Below the pieces are notes generated by a model. The model did not search any database. It was not told the origin of the DNA and saw only the letters and a program-made list of their open reading frames with translations. The position numbers and the translations under genes are program-made. Of a stretch of DNA of 64,000 bases, positions 1-8,389 are shown piece after piece; position 1 is the stretch's first letter, and each line of letters begins with the position of its first letter. The stretch lies in assembly GCA_036705565.1 (NCBI GenBank), contig JAUBUY010000013.1; one strand, 5' to 3'. The DNA comes from Microcoleus sp036705565. GTDB taxonomy: Bacteria > Cyanobacteriota > Cyanobacteriia > Cyanobacteriales > Microcoleaceae.

Positions 1-68
1 TAAGAATTGTTTTATAAAAAACAAATCATGCACAAATATGATTTTCTGTCAACTTAATTTAGATGCGT

Positions 69-485
69 TTACCCTGGAATCACAGGTGGCTCTTGCTCGT
101 GCAAATAAATCAAAATTTCTAACAGCGATTTAGCTAATTCTTTAACCTCACTCTCGCTAAAAGTACGTCCCGATCGCAAATGCTCTTCCAAAGTTTTCCC
201 CTTTACATAAGTCTGTACCAGGGCAAAGCTTTTACTGTCTGGTTCGTCAATTTCCAGGTAATCGAGGTAGCGCGGAATTGCTGGGTAAGAAAGTGATTTT
301 AAAGTTTCCGCTTCCCGTTCAAATAGTTTGAGGTCTTGCCATTCAAAATCGCCACCGAGGAATAGCTGTTTGATGACAACTAATTCTTGAGTTTGCAAGT
401 CACGAGCTAGCAGCGTTTGGCGACCTGTTTGTTTTCCCAGTTGTCGCTGCACTTCGTAGCGTTCTGCTAATATTTGACCAGTCAT
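69..485 (-). pseudogene. Truncated Ser/Thr protein kinase (N-lobe only)
   Basis: The 138-residue product matches the N-terminal lobe of the kinase encoded just upstream on the same strand (589-1908). Shared features are ERYEVQRQLGKQTGRQTLLARDL, split here only by a few substitutions, the invariant lysine in VVIKQL, and the helix-C/hinge region. It stops right after PPVIPG, where the neighbour continues PPVIHRDIKPSN. The catalytic HRD loop, DFG motif and whole C-lobe are therefore missing, and no kinase-like sequence follows in the 68 bp left before the window edge. A kinase without these parts cannot phosphorylate. It is most likely a decayed duplicate of the adjacent kinase. A regulatory fragment is possible but there is no evidence for one. 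Confidence 0.75.
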
Positions 486-588
486 ATTTTTTACCTTATT
501 TTTAGCGTGACCTTAAACATTTTTTTTAATTCCTAACTTTACCAAGCAGCAGAATATCGGGGAGAGATATCTTATTACCTATGTGAGA

Positions 589-1908
589 TTACTGTCTGCT
601 TGCTTTTTGATACCATCGGGTAATAGAATCAGTAATTGCCCCCATTGACAATCCTGTAATTAGTGACGGCCCCAGCACAGATATAATATCTAATGGATAA
701 AAATAATATTTACCCTCATATAGCCTCATATTCGCTATAATCTTAAAGAAAAAGAAAAAGATGCTTGTTGAAGTACATAGTACAATACTAATTGCAGTTA
801 AAACCTGTCGGTAAAGTTTGGGATTAGTTAACGGGAAAAACCACAGGCGCGTCACAACTCCTATCATTATTCCATTCCCCAAGCCTAGACTAAAACCGAG
901 ACAAAATCCTTCGATAATTGTCTGCAAATCTGGATACATAAAGATTTTGTAAATTGCTGTACAAATTCCTACCGCTATAGTTCCTGCCGCAGTGCTACGC
1001 CCGATCGCATTCTTGAACAACCTAGAGGTATCTAGCGTTTTTCCCAGTCTCAATGTCTGGGAATATTTATTTATTTCCTGTGGTTTTTCTAGAACTTCTT
1101 TAGCTATTTGGACTGAGGCGGGACGGCATTCTAAACTCGGATGCGTCATCCACTTCAGCCAATTGGTAAAACCGGAACTCAGTTGGGTGAATTGCTCGAA
1201 CTCGATCTGCAAATCTTTCTGCGGCAAGTCGGCTGGATGCTGCTTGGTAATTAAGGCGATTAAGGTGGCTCCCAAGCTGTACAAGTCGGAAGCTGGAACT
1301 GCTCTCCCGCCAAATTGTTCGGGCGGCATATAGCCATAAGTTCCGACAACGGTGACTGTTTTTCCTTGTTGGGTTGCTAGGGTTTGAACTGCACCAAAAT
1401 CGACTAGGTAGACTTTGCCGACGCTGTTGCCCGATCGATTCTTGAGTAAAATATTGCTGGGTTTAATGTCGCGGTGAATGACGGGGGGCTGTCGCTGGTG
1501 CAGATAGGCGAGGATGTCTAATAATGCTGTGGCTAATTGTTTGACTTCTCTTTCGCTGAAGGTGCGGCCGTCTGAGAGATATTCTTGTAGGGATTTGGCT
1601 GCGATGTAAGTCTGAACTAGGGCGAATCCTTTGCGCTTGGGCGTGTCGATTTCAAAGGAGTCGAGATATCGGGGAATTGCGGGATGGGATAGGGATTTTA
1701 AGGTTTCGACTTCTCGCTGGAACAGTTTTAAGTCTTCCCAGTTAAAGTCGCTGCTGAATGACAGGAGTTTGACTACTACTTGCTGTTGGGTTTTTAAGTC
1801 GCGGGCGAGTAAGGTTTGTCTTCCTGCTTGCTTGCCGAGCCGCCGATCGCACTGATAGCGATCGGCTAATATTTCTTTTGACAAATCGCCGATGTTTTCT
1901 CCGCTCAT
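589..1908 (-). CDS. Membrane-anchored Ser/Thr protein kinase
   Basis: This 439-residue protein is a Hanks-type Ser/Thr kinase. The kinase domain covers about residues 15-270. It has the ATP-binding lysine in VVVKLL, the catalytic loop HRDIKPSN (about residue 146), the DFG magnesium motif in LVDFGAV, and the GTYGYMPPEQ activation-segment end. The C-terminal third (about 300-435) contains three or four hydrophobic stretches, e.g. AISIVLCTSTSIFFFFF, so the kinase probably faces the cytoplasm from a membrane anchor. No PASTA, TPR or WD40 sensor region is present. The shorter fragment at 69-485 is a broken paralogue. Substrate unknown. Confidence 0.85.
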   Translation of the reverse strand: MSGENIGDLSKEILADRYQCDRRLGKQAGRQTLLARDLKTQQQVVVKLLSFSSDFNWEDLKLFQREVETLKSLSHPAIPRYLDSFEIDTPKRKGFALVQTYIAAKSLQEYLSDGRTFSEREVKQLATALLDILAYLHQRQPPVIHRDIKPSNILLKNRSGNSVGKVYLVDFGAVQTLATQQGKTVTVVGTYGYMPPEQFGGRAVPASDLYSLGATLIALITKQHPADLPQKDLQIEFEQFTQLSSGFTNWLKWMTHPSLECRPASVQIAKEVLEKPQEINKYSQTLRLGKTLDTSRLFKNAIGRSTAAGTIAVGICTAIYKIFMYPDLQTIIEGFCLGFSLGLGNGIMIGVVTRLWFFPLTNPKLYRQVLTAISIVLCTSTSIFFFFFKIIANMRLYEGKYYFYPLDIISVLGPSLITGLSMGAITDSITRWYQKASRQ

Positions 1909-2068
1909 CTTCTCTTGCCCTAGAACCGATTAAACCTAGTGTAGTTGACAAAAGTGCAATAATCGGAAATGTTTGGGCTAGGGCAAAAAAAATTTTATGT
2001 CAAATAGCAACCGCCTTTAAAAGCCAGCTTTCTCGCACAATCAAGAAGCGCCTGAGTTAAGCTGGAAT

Positions 2069-2617
2069 TTAATTTTGGATTTGCTTATAAATTGACTGCA
2101 CTACGTCGAGCAGGCTCAAGACTTGCTGCCATTCGGGGGCATCGGGGTTGTAGCTTTTGGCGCGCTGAGTTTTCAAACTGTGGTGCAAGAGGGAAAGCAG
2201 CGCGTCTGGAGACTGTAAGGAATTGTCCTCTTCATCTGCTGGGGTTTGGGCTGCATTTTCTTCGATGTCTTCTTTAATCTTTTGTGCTCGATCGGCGAGG
2301 GCTAAAGATCGGCCTGCCAGGTTTTCCGGCATTTTGGGCTGTTCGGACAAAGACGCGCTGGTTAGTTCTACCAATAGTTGACAGACTCGATCGACCCATT
2401 CGTGATCGTTTACTGAAAAGGAACCTGATTTGAACACTTGCCCGTCAGGTCTTTGTTGAATGGTTTGTACCTTCTGGATCAGAGGAATAGCCTTAACAGT
2501 GATATTTTCCGGGATTCTGGGGATATCTGACAGGGAGCTCCGAGCAATCTCCAGCAATAGTTGGTAAACCTGATCTACCCACTCAACATCTCCCGATTGC
2601 GAATTCCAATTATTCAT
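2069..2617 (-). CDS. Hypothetical protein with internal repeats
   Basis: I do not recognise a named family in this 182-residue soluble protein. It is built from a repeated module of about 45 residues: EWVDQVYQLLLEIARSSLSD (near residue 12) recurs as EWVDRVCQLLVELTSASLSE (near 73), each followed by a P-x-x-PEN segment and a short helix. A weaker third copy, EWQQVLSLLDVVQSIYKQI, lies at the C-terminus. The sequence is acidic and helix-rich with no signal peptide or membrane segment. It lies between the kinase and the cyclase on the same strand, with 450 bp separating it from the cyclase. Confidence 0.6.
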   Translation of the reverse strand: MNNWNSQSGDVEWVDQVYQLLLEIARSSLSDIPRIPENITVKAIPLIQKVQTIQQRPDGQVFKSGSFSVNDHEWVDRVCQLLVELTSASLSEQPKMPENLAGRSLALADRAQKIKEDIEENAAQTPADEEDNSLQSPDALLSLLHHSLKTQRAKSYNPDAPEWQQVLSLLDVVQSIYKQIQN

Positions 2618-3070
2618 AACTGACGCTAGTGGTTTTCTATATCTAAGACTAGAACATTGACTATCTGCGAAGGAAGCTCTTTTTAGGAGCCACTAACGCT
2701 ATTAAGACTTAGGCGGACGGGGTGATAAACCCGGTTTTTGAGCGGATGTTTCGTCGCCTTTCTCCAAGATTTTTCTCAGAAACCGGGTAACGCTGCCGCC
2801 AGTCATAACTATTTTTAAGCGCTTCAAATAATAGAAGTGCTAAGTTTGTTGCGGTAGGTAGTGCGAAGGAAACACGTAGGGCGAAACCCCCGCATCTCGC
2901 TTGCAAATTCAAATCCCGTTATATAACCATAATACCTGTTGGAGCTTATTTACAATTACCTCAATAGGATATTAAGGTTAATTGGTGGTGGGATGGGAGG
3001 CGCACCCCCGATCGCGATCGCCCCCGCCCCGAACCTTGACGCTACCGCCCGCATTTGCTGTGGGCTACTG
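2618..3070. other. Intergenic region with AAACCCGG inverted repeat
   Basis: No convincing gene. AAACCCGGTTTTTGAG (from 2727) and CTCAGAAACCGGGT (ending about 2788) form an inverted pair of the AAACCCGGTTTCT type that recurs at 28.9 kb and 59.4 kb. The rest is GC-rich near 2990-3060 without recognisable structure. Confidence 0.5.
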
Positions 3071-6000
3071 CTATTTTTCTGTGAGATTCCACACACCATC
3101 CCAGTTGAGTACGTCTGAAAACCCATGTTGAAATAACATACAGCGATCGACGTGCAATTTAGCTGCCTTGTTTTTCGGGTCAACTTCCAGAACGGCGTTA
3201 AATTCGCGTTCAGCGTCTTTAAAGGCTTGCTTGGCTTTTGGTTCTAAGGCTTTCTTAAACTCGCTCAGCAGTTTTTTCACCCGATCGAGTCCCAGGTTTT
3301 CAAATTCCTCATCTAACATTTCTGCAACTGTCTCGCAGGCTCGACTTTTAATTTTCGCCTGCAATAGCTGCCTGATCTCTGCGGGTTTCAACCGCTTGAT
3401 TTGGGGATTTGATGGTTCTAAGATGTCTGCTTCCAACAGCTTTTTGACTTCGCCTTCTTGCAAGTATTTAATATCGTCTGCTGATAGGGGCTTGATTTTT
3501 GCTTGCAGCAGCATTTTGGCTTCGTCTTCCGAGAGGTTTTTGATGCCTTCCAATTTCAGCAGTTGGATTTCTGGCTGCAACAGTACGATGAGTTTGTCTG
3601 CTTCGGACAGGTTTTTCGGGTCGTACTCTGACAGCTTTTTCAGTTGATATAACAGGTTTTTGAGTTCGTGTTCCAACTGTTGCTCTAAATTGTAGGAAAG
3701 TTTCTTAATCTCTGCCTCCGGCATTTCGGCGACATCCTTTAAGATGTTTTTCACCTCACTTTCTGAGAGTCTTTGGCTGACTGGAGATTTGTAATGTTCG
3801 CGCCCCTTCGTGTAATGTTCTATAATTTGTTGCTGTGTTTCGGTTAGTGACTTGCCCACTGGCGAGTATCCCTCGCGGATGCCGACGAGTTCGTAAACGA
3901 TTACGGGTTCGCTTTTGCCTTTGACAGTAATAAAGTCGAGTTCTCGCACGTACAGCCGATCGGCATAATCTCTGTAAGTATTGTCGCTGATGATCAAGTC
4001 GGTGCCGTACTGCTTGCTAGCGCCTTCTAAGCGAGAGGCGAGGTTAACGCCGTCTCCGATCGAAGTCAATTCCATGCGTTTGCTACTACCGATGTTGCCG
4101 CTGACAACTTCATCGGAATGTACGCCCATACCAATGCCGATCGGCAGTTCGCCATGTGCCATACGATCTTGATTAAACTGGGCCAATTTTTCCCGCATTT
4201 TCACCGCCGTTTGCATCGCGCACCAAGCATGATCCTCTAGGGGCGCTGGAGAGCCAAAAACTGCCATCAGAGCGTCACCGATGTATTTGTCGAGAGTCCC
4301 ACCGTACTCGAATACGACATCTACCATCACTTCAAAATATTTATTCAGCATCACTACCACTTCTTCGGCTTGCAATTTTTCCGTAAGTGTGGTATAGCTG
4401 CGAATATCTGAGAACAGCACCGAAACGTTTTTGCGCTTACCGCCCAATCCTGTATCGCCTGAAGCTAACAAAGCTTCGGCTACTTCTGGCGTCATGTAAC
4501 GGTACATCAAGTTTTTGATTTGCTTGGCGCTGCTAATATCTTCCATGACGACTAACGCGCCGTTTACCTTGTTGGGGTCGGTAGCGTCAGTCATTGAATT
4601 AATCGAGAGATTGATACTCTGCCCCTCTCCTTCCAAAGTAAGCAAAACTTGATCGGGGTAATACTGCTGGCGATCCTTATCGTCTTCGGGAGACAAAGAC
4701 GCATCAAACCATTTGGCAAAATCGCCTTTTTCTAACTTAATTAACTCGCGCAAAGATTGACCTTCGCCTAATTCTGCATCGCTGACACCCAGTAAGTTTT
4801 TGGCACTGGGATTTGTCGCTACTATATTGCCTTTTTTATCTGTAGAAATCACGCCGTTAGTCAAGGCGTGCAGCATATCTTTTTGTCTTTGTTCTTGCTG
4901 TTTGACTTCGGCAAACAGTTTGGCGTTTTGCAGCGCGACTCCTGCTTGGATGTTAAACGCCTTCATAAATTCCATGTCGTTGCGATTGAAACTCGCTTTC
5001 CACTGTTCCGGGGCATGAGGCCAATCTTCCGGGTTGTAGGGGGGGAATTCTCCTTGTCGTTTTTTATTAACTAATTGGGTGACGCCAATCAATTTTTTGT
5101 CCGAGTTAAAGACTGGCATACAAAGCATACTGCAAGTGCGGTAGCCCGACTTTTGATCTACTTCTTTGGAAGTGGCGGCGCGGGGGTCGTCGTACACGTC
5201 AAAGGGAATCAGCAGCGGTTCGCTAGATTGGGCGACGATGCCTGCAAAACCGGCGGTTCTGGGTATGCGAATTTCTTTAAGGTTGCCCCCCATCGGGATT
5301 TTAGTCCACAGTTCGTCTTTCTCTTCGTCGATCAGCCACAGGGTGCTGCGATCGGCATTCATGAGTTCTTGGGCTTGATCCATCACCCTTTTTAGGGTAT
5401 CTTCTAAGTCTAAACTGCTCTGAGAAAGAGCGTTGACGGCATTCATCAGCGCCGTTGCTGCTCGTTGTCTCTGAGTTGCTGCGTAGAAAGATTTGGAAGA
5501 TTCTAGAATTAGGCGAATCGAGGGAGCAAATTCTTTAAAAACTTGTTCGTCTTCTTTAGTAAATCCGTGCCTATCGATTTGTTCGTCTAAAGTCGGGTAT
5601 TTTTCGTGATTTGGTCTTAGTTTATTAATCAGTTGAACAACTGCTACTAACTCTTTTGTATCTTCATTAATCAGGGGCATTGCCAGCATTGTATAAGTGC
5701 GGTAGCCCGTTTTTTCATCAGTTTTTTTGGCGTTAGCCGATCGTTCGTCGTTGTAAAAATCGTAAGGGATATTAACCACTTTTTGGAACGTGGCTACTTC
5801 TCCTGCAATGCCCACGTGGGCCGGAACTCGGATTTCTAGGTTTTTGCCATTTTCGTCTTTAGCGACGATCGCCCAGAGTTCATTTTTTTCGTCGTCTAAT
5901 AAAAATATCGTGCTGCGATCGGCATTCAGCAATTCCCCTGTTTTGAGGGTAATCGACTGCAACATCTCGTTGAGGATGGCATCAAATCCCTCGCTCTCCA

Positions 6001-6253
6001 GGATATTGTCGAGCATTCCCAGGGTTTGATTGACAACCTTAAGTTTGTCTTCTACTTCCTTAACTACTACTGTGAAACTTTGCTTATTTAGAAGGTCGAG
6101 AATGCCAGAGAGGTTTCCTTGGCGCGGGATAATTGCACTGCTCCTAATTTCCGGGGGAGAATAATGTTCCTGATGATGATTTTCACCGCCGACAACAGCG
6201 ACATCAATCACGTTGTCCAGAGAAGAGTAATTGGTGGAAGATGCAGATTTCAT
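3071..6253 (-). CDS. GAF-GAF-PAS class III adenylate/guanylate cyclase
   Basis: This 1060-residue protein should convert a nucleoside triphosphate to a cyclic nucleotide. Order: N-terminal leader (about 1-70); GAF 1 (about 75-265, NADRSTIFLLDDEKNELWA); GAF 2 (about 275-455, NADRSTLWLIDEEKDELWT); a PAS-like segment (about 465-590, NGVISTDKKGNIVATNPSAK); class III cyclase domain (about 615-800). The cyclase domain has metal-binding aspartates in SVLFSDIRSYT and DKYIGDALMAVFG and the SIGDGVNLASRLE segment. The lysine in DKYIGD is the adenine-type specificity residue, so cAMP is the likelier product. A C-terminal extension of about 230 residues holds degenerate L-x-x-x-E-I-K-x-L repeats. The layout resembles Anabaena CyaB1/CyaB2, whose GAF domains bind cyclic nucleotide. 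Ligand and product are inferred. Confidence 0.9.
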   Translation of the reverse strand: MKSASSTNYSSLDNVIDVAVVGGENHHQEHYSPPEIRSSAIIPRQGNLSGILDLLNKQSFTVVVKEVEDKLKVVNQTLGMLDNILESEGFDAILNEMLQSITLKTGELLNADRSTIFLLDDEKNELWAIVAKDENGKNLEIRVPAHVGIAGEVATFQKVVNIPYDFYNDERSANAKKTDEKTGYRTYTMLAMPLINEDTKELVAVVQLINKLRPNHEKYPTLDEQIDRHGFTKEDEQVFKEFAPSIRLILESSKSFYAATQRQRAATALMNAVNALSQSSLDLEDTLKRVMDQAQELMNADRSTLWLIDEEKDELWTKIPMGGNLKEIRIPRTAGFAGIVAQSSEPLLIPFDVYDDPRAATSKEVDQKSGYRTCSMLCMPVFNSDKKLIGVTQLVNKKRQGEFPPYNPEDWPHAPEQWKASFNRNDMEFMKAFNIQAGVALQNAKLFAEVKQQEQRQKDMLHALTNGVISTDKKGNIVATNPSAKNLLGVSDAELGEGQSLRELIKLEKGDFAKWFDASLSPEDDKDRQQYYPDQVLLTLEGEGQSINLSINSMTDATDPNKVNGALVVMEDISSAKQIKNLMYRYMTPEVAEALLASGDTGLGGKRKNVSVLFSDIRSYTTLTEKLQAEEVVVMLNKYFEVMVDVVFEYGGTLDKYIGDALMAVFGSPAPLEDHAWCAMQTAVKMREKLAQFNQDRMAHGELPIGIGMGVHSDEVVSGNIGSSKRMELTSIGDGVNLASRLEGASKQYGTDLIISDNTYRDYADRLYVRELDFITVKGKSEPVIVYELVGIREGYSPVGKSLTETQQQIIEHYTKGREHYKSPVSQRLSESEVKNILKDVAEMPEAEIKKLSYNLEQQLEHELKNLLYQLKKLSEYDPKNLSEADKLIVLLQPEIQLLKLEGIKNLSEDEAKMLLQAKIKPLSADDIKYLQEGEVKKLLEADILEPSNPQIKRLKPAEIRQLLQAKIKSRACETVAEMLDEEFENLGLDRVKKLLSEFKKALEPKAKQAFKDAEREFNAVLEVDPKNKAAKLHVDRCMLFQHGFSDVLNWDGVWNLTEK

Positions 6254-6349
6254 AGACCTTTACAGAAGCTTAAGTGTAAGGGTTAGTCTCTAAGCGAAGA
6301 GAGCCGGGAAGTTGATTAGTGAGTCACCTGTCGCACAAGACTCAAGTAT

Positions 6350-7640
6350 GTTTGATACTCCCCACTGATGAATCAGGGGGATTCTTGACTAAGACCATAA
6401 AGGGACTTTCAAAGGCGTTATCAATGCGCCTCTACTGACTTCTTTGAGACAAAGCCCCAAAGTTGCCGCTACTTTTCTACCGATATTGCCTGCCCCATTG
6501 CAATCAGCATTAATCAACAAACCTTCAAGAGTACGGTACAATCCGCGCTTAATTCTTTGACCGCAAGGTTGCCACCCTTCTGGTTTTTCGCAGAATTTAG
6601 GTAGCAAATCAAGATCGATAAAGGAAGCCTTCGACGTATACGACTCTTCGGTTTCCACAAACCGAATCCCGTACTGCTCGCATAACTGAGCAATACGGGA
6701 TTTTAGCCTGCCCGTTGGAATCTGAACAAAATTTTGATTAGTTTTATTTCCTAAACTAATACCATTTTTCATGACAGCATTCCAGCCGAATACTACAGTA
6801 CCAATTTTATTGAGCAAGCAATGATTTATTACTTTTCGAGCTGCTTTGTTGACAGCATCCCGCATGGTGCGATTGCGATTCTCAGTTAAACCCTCCAATC
6901 GTTTTGACCAGTAACCATTCGCTTTCCCTGACATCAAAAACGCAACACGCTTGTTATATCCTTGATTGATGGACTTCAGATGTCGTCCGTCAATTATTAA
7001 GCTAGTCCCCACATTGCTGATACAAGTCAACCAATTGTTCATCCCGTGGTCGATCATCAAGACCTTGGATTGGTCTACCTCTACTTGGACATCTTTCAGT
7101 TTGTAAATCAACTCTAAATAGAAGGCACCGTTTCGAGGTAGAATCCTATATTCTCTGATTGCTTTGTAGTCGAGATTGGTAGGCCGAGGAAGATAGAAAG
7201 CATCCAAGCCGAACCAAGTTTTAACCTTGCTGCCCAATGGGAATCTCAGTAGTCCATCCTTAAGCCGGACAGAGCGACCTGTATAAGTCACTAAAGCTAG
7301 ACCGCCTTGTCGATAATTCGGTAATCTAGGTCTTTGGGTTACAGTGCCTTTGCCAATTCCTCTCAGTAGTCCAATGTAGGATTTAAAAGACTCAGCGACG
7401 GTAGTTAAAATCTGTTGCGCGGTATCCGAATAAAATGCTTTGTAATGCAAGTTCTGGTTTTCTGTACCAAGCACTTTGTGCAACTGGGCCCTACTCGGTA
7501 TCTTGCCTGTCTTGAAGTACATTTGGCGAGCATAATATATTCCGCAGTTCGTCAACTTTGACGACTCGCTACAAAGGAATTCTAGAATTGCTTTTAAGTC
7601 TGTATTGGGACTTATTAGATTTTGTTGGCATCCAAACATA
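6350..7640 (-). mobile_element. IS200/IS605-type element with tnpB only
   Basis: A lone tnpB with no tnpA. Just past its stop codon, on the minus strand, a hairpin (plus-strand 6360-6380: CCCC, bulged A, CTGAT, GA loop, ATCAG, GGGG) is followed by GTATCAA. This is the usual right-end / omega-RNA 3' hairpin of cyanobacterial TnpB elements. The right end is therefore near 6350. The left end is not determined; AGGATTTCATCCT and a TACTAT/ATAGTA inverted pair at 7665-7689 could belong to it. Confidence 0.6.
6389..7639 (-). CDS. tnpB: TnpB-like RNA-guided nuclease / IS605 OrfB
   Basis: The 416-residue protein is a TnpB of the IS1341-like lineage. RuvC-like acidic positions are visible as MIDHGMNNWLT (about residue 195), ETEESYTSKAS (about 335) and NADCNGAGNIGRK (about 385). 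The usual E in the second RuvC strand is absent: VVFGWN occurs there instead, as in the TnpB branch in which the glutamate lies in the ETEESYTSK strand. The CxxC zinc-finger pairs of canonical TnpB are also missing. TnpB proteins cut DNA guided by an omega RNA made from the 3' end of the gene. Activity here is plausible since the reading frame is intact and three acidic residues remain, but it is untested. Confidence 0.85.
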   Translation of the reverse strand: MFGCQQNLISPNTDLKAILEFLCSESSKLTNCGIYYARQMYFKTGKIPSRAQLHKVLGTENQNLHYKAFYSDTAQQILTTVAESFKSYIGLLRGIGKGTVTQRPRLPNYRQGGLALVTYTGRSVRLKDGLLRFPLGSKVKTWFGLDAFYLPRPTNLDYKAIREYRILPRNGAFYLELIYKLKDVQVEVDQSKVLMIDHGMNNWLTCISNVGTSLIIDGRHLKSINQGYNKRVAFLMSGKANGYWSKRLEGLTENRNRTMRDAVNKAARKVINHCLLNKIGTVVFGWNAVMKNGISLGNKTNQNFVQIPTGRLKSRIAQLCEQYGIRFVETEESYTSKASFIDLDLLPKFCEKPEGWQPCGQRIKRGLYRTLEGLLINADCNGAGNIGRKVAATLGLCLKEVSRGALITPLKVPLWS

Positions 7641-7725
7641 TTCTCTTTCCTCCTTGTTAAATTATACTATCATAGTAGGATTTCATCCTGTCAAAAATAA
7701 ACACTATAATTCTGTTTATGTTCAT

Positions 7726-7769
7726 GATTTGACCCCTGCTGTAGATCGATCTACAGCAGGGGTCAAATC
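7726..7769. repeat. 44-bp perfect palindrome
   Basis: The left arm begins GATTTGACCCCTGC and the right arm ends GCAGGGGTCAAATC. All 22 bases of each arm pair without a spacer, meeting at GATCGATC (centre 7747/7748). It lies 86 bp upstream of the tnpB start. It could be a cruciform, a strong bidirectional hairpin or a recombination site. Confidence 0.9.
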
Positions 7770-8389
7770 TGTCGTAGCCTATCTTCTGCTATGAAGGAAT
7801 TAATTGAGGATAAAGATGTTAGGCGACGGTCGTCGCTGCCGCTTTCCTCCCCATGTCGGTAGCCCGGGGCTTCTCGCTCGTTTTTTGGTGAAAGTATTTC
7901 CCAGTTTACAGAACTCCGGCCACAAGGCAATGGCAATTCAGTTGGCCTTGCTGCCCAAGGGAGGGTGGGAGAGTAACGAGGCGGTGGGAGTGCTGCAATC
8001 TTTTTAGAGATCGCGAATCTTGTTTAAAGAGTTTATTAACTGATTTTGACATTGTGCGTACCTGGTTTAACTATGTTCTGCCGAGCTTTGAGCCGATCGC
8101 CCCCAGTAACATGAATGCGTACTGGCGGGAGGACTGCTGAAAGAGGGGTGGCCTTGTGGGACTAGCCGCAATTGTGACACTACCAGTTGCTAGTGATGTG
8201 TGCCCTTCTCTACACAATTGTGGTTTTTAACTAGAATTTCTCTCTATTTTGCTGCTCTTAGCTTTCATCCCACTAAATTCACGGGGTTTTCAGCTTTTTT
8301 TTGTAAAATTTGCGGTTGACATTTTTAGTGTAACCTCCGACTCGGAAAAAACTCCGCCTTTTAACCCCCCGATCGGCTCAAGTGTGTCA
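7770..8389. other. Intergenic region with possible gene remnant
   Basis: No intact gene. From about 8002 to 8139 one forward frame reads RESCLKSLLTDFDIVRTWF, continues NYVLPSFEPIAPSNMNAY and ends WREDC before a stop. It has natural-looking composition but no start codon, and may be the 3' end of a degraded gene that I cannot identify. The tnpB element or palindrome may have disrupted it. Confidence 0.3.

Noticed and set aside
2956..3183. Small minus-strand frame downstream of the cyclase
   Set aside because: It overlaps the 3' end of the cyclase in another frame and lacks a ribosome site.
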